In this document: piece after piece, positions 6,090 to 8,697 of the stretch
Layout of the letters: each line of letters starts with the position of its first letter
How positions within the stretch are numbered: the first letter of the stretch is position 1
NCBI GenBank assembly: GCA_946490455.1
Contig: CAMLXE010000057.1
Span: 1-8,697, forward strand
Reading direction: 5' to 3'
From: an uncultured Desulfovibrio sp.
Lineage (GTDB): Bacteria; Desulfobacterota; Desulfovibrionia; Desulfovibrionales; Desulfovibrionaceae
Length of the DNA: 8,697 nt
Made by a program: the position numbers and the translations under genes
Notes under the pieces: generated by a model
Database searches by the model: none
Told to the model about the DNA's origin: nothing
What the model saw: the letters and a program-made list of their open reading frames with translations, nothing else

Positions 6090-6130
6090 TTCCGGTCCGT
6101 TCGCCCTGCCAGAACAGCCGGCTCCGTTCA

Positions 6131-6592
6131 CTACTCGTGCAGAGAGCGCTGCATGTCGCGGTTTTCCGCCCTCTTCTTCAGCTCCACCCGGTGGTCATAG
6201 AGCTTGCGCCCACGTCCAAGTGCCAGCTCCACCTTGATTTTTCCGTTATTAAAATACATCTTGGCCGGGATGACGGTAAGCCCCTTCTGCTCCACCTTGG
6301 CAGCCCAGATCCGGATTTCATGGGCATGCAGCAGCAGCTTGCGGGGGCGATCCGCATTCTGCACCACATAGCCGGCATTGCTGTAGGGAGCGATGTGCAG
6401 CCCAAGAATCCAGGCTTCCCCATCCCGAAATTCCACATAGCTGTCAGAGAAGCTGACCTGACCGGCACGCAGACTCTTGACCTCGGGGCCAGTCAGAACA
6501 ATCCCTGCTTCCAGTGTTTCCAGATACTCATAGAGATGACGGGCCTTGCGGTTGTCACCAATCAGGGCGCCGCCGCTTTTCTTTGCACTCAT
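6131..6592 (-). CDS. smpB: SmpB, tmRNA-binding protein
   Basis: This 153-residue SsrA-binding protein carries tmRNA to stalled ribosomes so that trans-translation can release them and tag the unfinished peptide. The family pattern is complete: NRKARHLYEYLETLEAGIVL, then TGPEVKSLRAGQVSFSDSYV near the N-terminus, the beta-barrel core with HIAPYSNAGY, RPRKLLLHAHEI and KGLTVIPAKMYF, and a basic C-terminal tail beginning GRGRKLYDHR and continuing KKRAENRDMQRSL that inserts into the mRNA channel. The start ATG is 6 nt after the rsmI stop, with a GAGGAG ribosome site inside the last rsmI codons, so the two are co-transcribed. The tmRNA gene itself is not in the window. Confidence 0.97.
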   Translation of the reverse strand: MSAKKSGGALIGDNRKARHLYEYLETLEAGIVLTGPEVKSLRAGQVSFSDSYVEFRDGEAWILGLHIAPYSNAGYVVQNADRPRKLLLHAHEIRIWAAKVEQKGLTVIPAKMYFNNGKIKVELALGRGRKLYDHRVELKKRAENRDMQRSLHE

Positions 6593-6598
6593 GAAAAT

Positions 6599-7429
6599 CT
6601 ATCTCCTCGCGGACAGCATGGCGTAAATGGCCTTGACCGTCCAGCCGGTTGTTCGGGTCTGCACCCTCCGGGCAACCTCACGCGGCGAGCCTCCGGCACG
6701 ACGCTCTTCTTCAATCAGGGCAAGCACCGTGTCCCGATCGGTTTCCGTGCTTCCCGTTTCCGGCGGCCCGATGACAACCGTCATTTCGCCCAGAAGTTCA
6801 CCCTCTGGCATGCCGTTCTCAAGCCTGCCGAGCAGATATTCCTCATGGGTCTTGGTCAGTTCCCGGGCAATGCAGTATTCGCGCGGACCAAGCACGGCAT
6901 GAGCCACGGAGAGGGTTTCGGCAAGCCGGTCCTTGCGTTCAAAGAAGACAAGCGTCAGCTGCAGGGCAGAAAAGGGAGCCAGCGTCTTTTCTCTGTCTGC
7001 ACGACTTCTTGGCAAAAATCCAAGGAAAACAAAAGGCTGAGGCGGAATCCCACTCCCGGCAAGCGCCGTCACGGGAGCGCTTGGTCCCGGTACGACAGAT
7101 ACGGGAATCCCTTCTGCACGGCAGGCACGCACCAGCCGGTAGCCGGGATCGGCCACCAGCGGCAGGCCGGCATCAGAAATCAGGGCCAGCGTCTTTCCGC
7201 TCTTTAGTAGTTCAAGCACTTCTTTAAGTTTATCGGTTTCGTTATGATCGTGAAAGCTCATGAAGCGACGGGCACTTATGCCACAACGCTGGCACAGAAG
7301 CCCTGCTCTTCGCGTATCCTCGGCAAGGACCATATCGACCGATTCAAGAATTTCGCGGGCCCTTGGAGAAAGGTCACCAGGGTTGCCAAGAGGTGTTGCC
7401 ACCACCCACAGATTCGGAGAGCTCAACAT
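6599..7429 (-). CDS. rsmI: RsmI, 16S rRNA (cytidine-1402-2'-O)-methyltransferase
   Basis: This 276-residue tetrapyrrole-methylase-fold enzyme uses S-adenosylmethionine to add the 2'-O-methyl group of the modified C1402 in the ribosomal P-site. The N-terminal motif is LWVVATPLGNPGDLSPRARE, followed by VLAEDTRR, FHDHNE, the glycine-rich LISDAGLPLVADPGYRLV and VVPGPSAPVTALAGSG, then FLGFLPR and ERKDRLAETL. The C-terminal helical RsmI domain is at ~235-276 (SPREVARRVQTRTTGWTVKA). The start is set by the conserved N-terminal motif beginning a few residues after the Met. It overlaps the 3' end of yraN by 56 bp, and the ribosome site is weak, so its translation may depend on reading of yraN. Confidence 0.96.
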   Translation of the reverse strand: MLSSPNLWVVATPLGNPGDLSPRAREILESVDMVLAEDTRRAGLLCQRCGISARRFMSFHDHNETDKLKEVLELLKSGKTLALISDAGLPLVADPGYRLVRACRAEGIPVSVVPGPSAPVTALAGSGIPPQPFVFLGFLPRSRADREKTLAPFSALQLTLVFFERKDRLAETLSVAHAVLGPREYCIARELTKTHEEYLLGRLENGMPEGELLGEMTVVIGPPETGSTETDRDTVLALIEEERRAGGSPREVARRVQTRTTGWTVKAIYAMLSARR

Positions 7430-7775
7430 GGCGATGATGTTCCAGTTCTAGGGTTGTACCGGTATCAACTACGCAGACAAGATCAAAACGACAGGGCGCG
7501 TCCCAGGCGTCATGGGCAGCCAGATAGGCATGTGCTGCCCGCAGAAAATTTCGCTGCTTGGCAGGGGTCAGGCTTTCTGCAGGAGAAACCAGACCGCCTC
7601 TGGAACGGCTTCTCACTTCCACAAAGACCAGTGTCCGGCCGTCCCGGCAAACCATATCCAGTTCCAGATGGCCGCAACGCCAGTTCCGGACGAGGATACG
7701 CATTCCGGCACGTTCAAGCAACTCCACTGCCGCTTCTTCTCCTGCTCTGCCGAGCAGGGCACGTCTGTCCGTCAT
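7374..7775 (-). CDS. yraN: YraN/UPF0102 family protein (endonuclease-like fold)
   Basis: This 133-residue protein has the usual UPF0102 length. The opening LGRAGEEAAVELLERAGMRI is the family's N-terminal helix. The core CGHLELDMVCRDG, then LVFVEVRSR, matches the restriction-endonuclease-like (PD-(D/E)xK) motif, with Asp and Glu in place and Arg where many members have Lys (EVK). The segment SLTPAKQRNFLRAA and then CRFDLVCV follow. The biochemical function of the family is not established; a DNA-related nuclease role is inferred from fold and from frequent linkage to rnhB, as here. The C-terminus runs ~18 residues past the last conserved strand and overlaps rsmI. It starts 33 nt after rnhB, with a GGAAG ribosome site. 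Confidence 0.9.
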   Translation of the reverse strand: MTDRRALLGRAGEEAAVELLERAGMRILVRNWRCGHLELDMVCRDGRTLVFVEVRSRSRGGLVSPAESLTPAKQRNFLRAAHAYLAAHDAWDAPCRFDLVCVVDTGTTLELEHHRHVELSESVGGGNTSWQPW

Positions 7776-7808
7776 AGGTCTTCCGAAAGAGGGTCTTCTC
7801 CCGCAGCG

Positions 7809-8528
7809 TCAGAACAGTGAACCCTGCGTCTGTACCGGCAGCTCTCTTTCCGGGAGAACCCCCCGGAAGGTCAGCCTGTGCAGGGGACAGGGCCCCAGTC
7901 TGTTCAGCGCCTCAAGGTGTTCCCTTGAGCCATAGCCCTTATGTTTCGCAAAGCCATAGCCGGGATAACGGTGGTCGAGCTTTTCCATCAGCATGTCCCG
8001 GAAGGTCTTGGCAAGAATGGACGCAGCAGAAATGGCCGGCATCAGGGCATCGCCCTCGACGATGGCCCGCTGTCTGGGAGCGGCCTCCCAGCCCCGCATC
8101 CGGAACAGATGCTCGGGAATGATCTGATTGCCATCGACAAGCAGCGCTTCCGGGCGAACCTTCAGCACACTGGCCGCATGGCACATGGCCCTGAATGTCG
8201 CCTGCAGGATATTGATGCGATCAATTTCAGCCGGCCAGACAACGCCCAGTCCCCAGGCCACGGCTACAGTACCGATTTCCGCGGCCAGTCCGTCGCGTCG
8301 CGAGGGAGACAGGGTCTTGGAATCGGCAAGTCCGGGGATGTGTGCCCCTTCCGGCAGGATCACGGCAGCAGCAACCACGGGACCGGCCAGGCAGCCGCGT
8401 CCGGCTTCATCGATGCCAGCCTGTCTGGATGCAGCAATTTCGGGAAAGACAGCAGAACTGCGGGATACGGGACACAGCAGAAGGCTGTCTGCTTCTTTCC
8501 GTTCCTGCCTGTGCTTGTGACCGGCCAT
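7809..8528 (-). CDS. rnhB: Ribonuclease HII
   Basis: This 239-residue enzyme cuts the RNA strand of RNA-DNA hybrids and removes misincorporated ribonucleotides from DNA. The catalytic residues are visible: Asp40 and Glu41 in GIDEAGRGCLAGPV, Asp132 in LLVDGN and Asp160 in VEGDALMPAISAASILAK. Other family blocks are LADSKTLS, RYPGYGFAKHKGYGS and the C-terminal HRLTFRGV. The start is the ATG at 8528, with AGGAA ~7 nt upstream. A TTG two codons earlier is less likely, and no ATG, GTG or TTG codon follows in frame before the catalytic Asp. This leaves a ~37-residue N-terminal extension before the catalytic block that lacks family motifs. It leads the rnhB-yraN-rsmI-smpB group; the intact catalytic set suggests activity. 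Confidence 0.96.
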   Translation of the reverse strand: MAGHKHRQERKEADSLLLCPVSRSSAVFPEIAASRQAGIDEAGRGCLAGPVVAAAVILPEGAHIPGLADSKTLSPSRRDGLAAEIGTVAVAWGLGVVWPAEIDRINILQATFRAMCHAASVLKVRPEALLVDGNQIIPEHLFRMRGWEAAPRQRAIVEGDALMPAISAASILAKTFRDMLMEKLDHRYPGYGFAKHKGYGSREHLEALNRLGPCPLHRLTFRGVLPERELPVQTQGSLF

Positions 8529-8697
8529 TGGCAATTCCTGTATGAAAAATCTGGTTCGGAAGGCCCGGAAGTTTCGCTATCCGAAGCCGACGACAGAAGG
8601 ACGCGGACGTCAGATGCGCCCCCTGCTCCATCCAGCCGCAATGCGGAAAAGGCCTCCACGCGCTTCCCGCTGGACGGGAGAAGACGGCAGCCCCCCG
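8529..8697. other. Region upstream of rnhB, no feature recognised
   Basis: About 170 bp up to the window edge. Apart from the rnhB ribosome site I see no clear promoter, terminator or end of an upstream gene. In many related bacteria rplS lies upstream of rnhB, but none of the three minus-strand frames here shows an L19 C-terminus. Confidence 0.4.

Larger units (their letters stand above)
5504..6130. other. Long intergenic region between smpB and metN, repeat- and palindrome-rich, no convincing gene
   Basis: About 630 bp upstream of metN and downstream of smpB. A long open plus-strand frame crosses it, but that frame also runs antisense through metN and smpB ends, has no recognisable domain and is rich in Arg/Pro/Ser, as expected from GC-rich non-coding DNA. 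Visible structures are: CCGGCC/GGCCGG arms at 5604-5609 and 5616-5621; CCGCA-G-TGCGG at 5926-5936; the direct and inverted repeats around 5942-6029; GCTTCCA-CC-TGGAAGC at 6040-6055, followed on the minus strand by a weak TCTGTTTC tail; and the palindrome at 6076-6089. The hairpin at 6040-6055 or the 6076-6089 palindrome (T-run at 6067-6063) may terminate the smpB transcript, but neither is canonical. I find no tRNA-like end that would suggest tmRNA. Confidence 0.6.

Noticed and set aside
5504..6130. tmRNA (ssrA) gene next to smpB.
   Set aside because: No T-arm-like GGTTCGA stretch with a CCA end, and no tag-peptide reading frame, is visible on either strand.
5410..6237. Long plus-strand open frame (about 275 codons) across the smpB-metN gap, with the direct repeats in frame (VPQARQ twice).
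   Set aside because: It overlaps both neighbouring genes antisense, has no ribosome site or recognisable domain, and its Arg/Pro/Ser-rich composition fits GC-rich non-coding DNA. The 60-bp spacing being a multiple of three is the only point in favour.
8360..8697. Minus-strand frame open from the window edge into rnhB, considered as the end of an upstream gene.
   Set aside because: It would overlap rnhB by about 170 bp and does not resemble L19 or another expected neighbour.

Overview
The window reads as the junction between an integrated phage-like element (left, about 1-2486) and ordinary bacterial chromosome (right, about 2487-8697). GC content looks moderately high. Gene content and protein style suggest a Desulfovibrio-like member of the Desulfovibrionaceae; that is an inference from family resemblance, not a database match.

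Left region, all on the + strand: the 3' part of a gene cut by the window edge (probably a RecT-like phage single-strand annealing protein with a four-cysteine tail), an HU/IHF-type DNA-binding protein, a small helix-turn-helix protein in the position of an excisionase, and a complete tyrosine integrase. The integrase stops 5 nt before the 3' CCA end of a tRNA-Arg(UCU) gene on the other strand. This is the classic layout of an element inserted at the 3' end of a tRNA gene. The tRNA keeps a good promoter, but its only visible terminator hairpin lies inside the last codons of the integrase gene, so the element appears to supply it.

Middle region, - strand: metN-metI-metQ, a complete ABC importer for methionine (ATPase with NIL sensor domain, permease, periplasmic binding protein). 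It has a recognisable promoter with an inverted repeat in its spacer and a strong terminator after metQ. MetQ has a signal peptide but no lipobox cysteine.

Right region, - strand: rnhB-yraN-rsmI-smpB, tightly packed housekeeping genes for RNA-DNA hybrid removal, an uncharacterised nuclease-fold protein, 16S rRNA 2'-O-methylation and trans-translation. Between smpB and metN lie about 670 bp without a convincing gene. They hold a 28-nt direct repeat pair exactly 60 bp apart, with an imperfect 13-bp inverted repeat between the copies, and several other palindromes.

I see no clearly new multi-gene system. The most unusual signals are the element-borne tRNA terminator inside int, the repeat structure downstream of smpB, and the HU gene beside the integration module.
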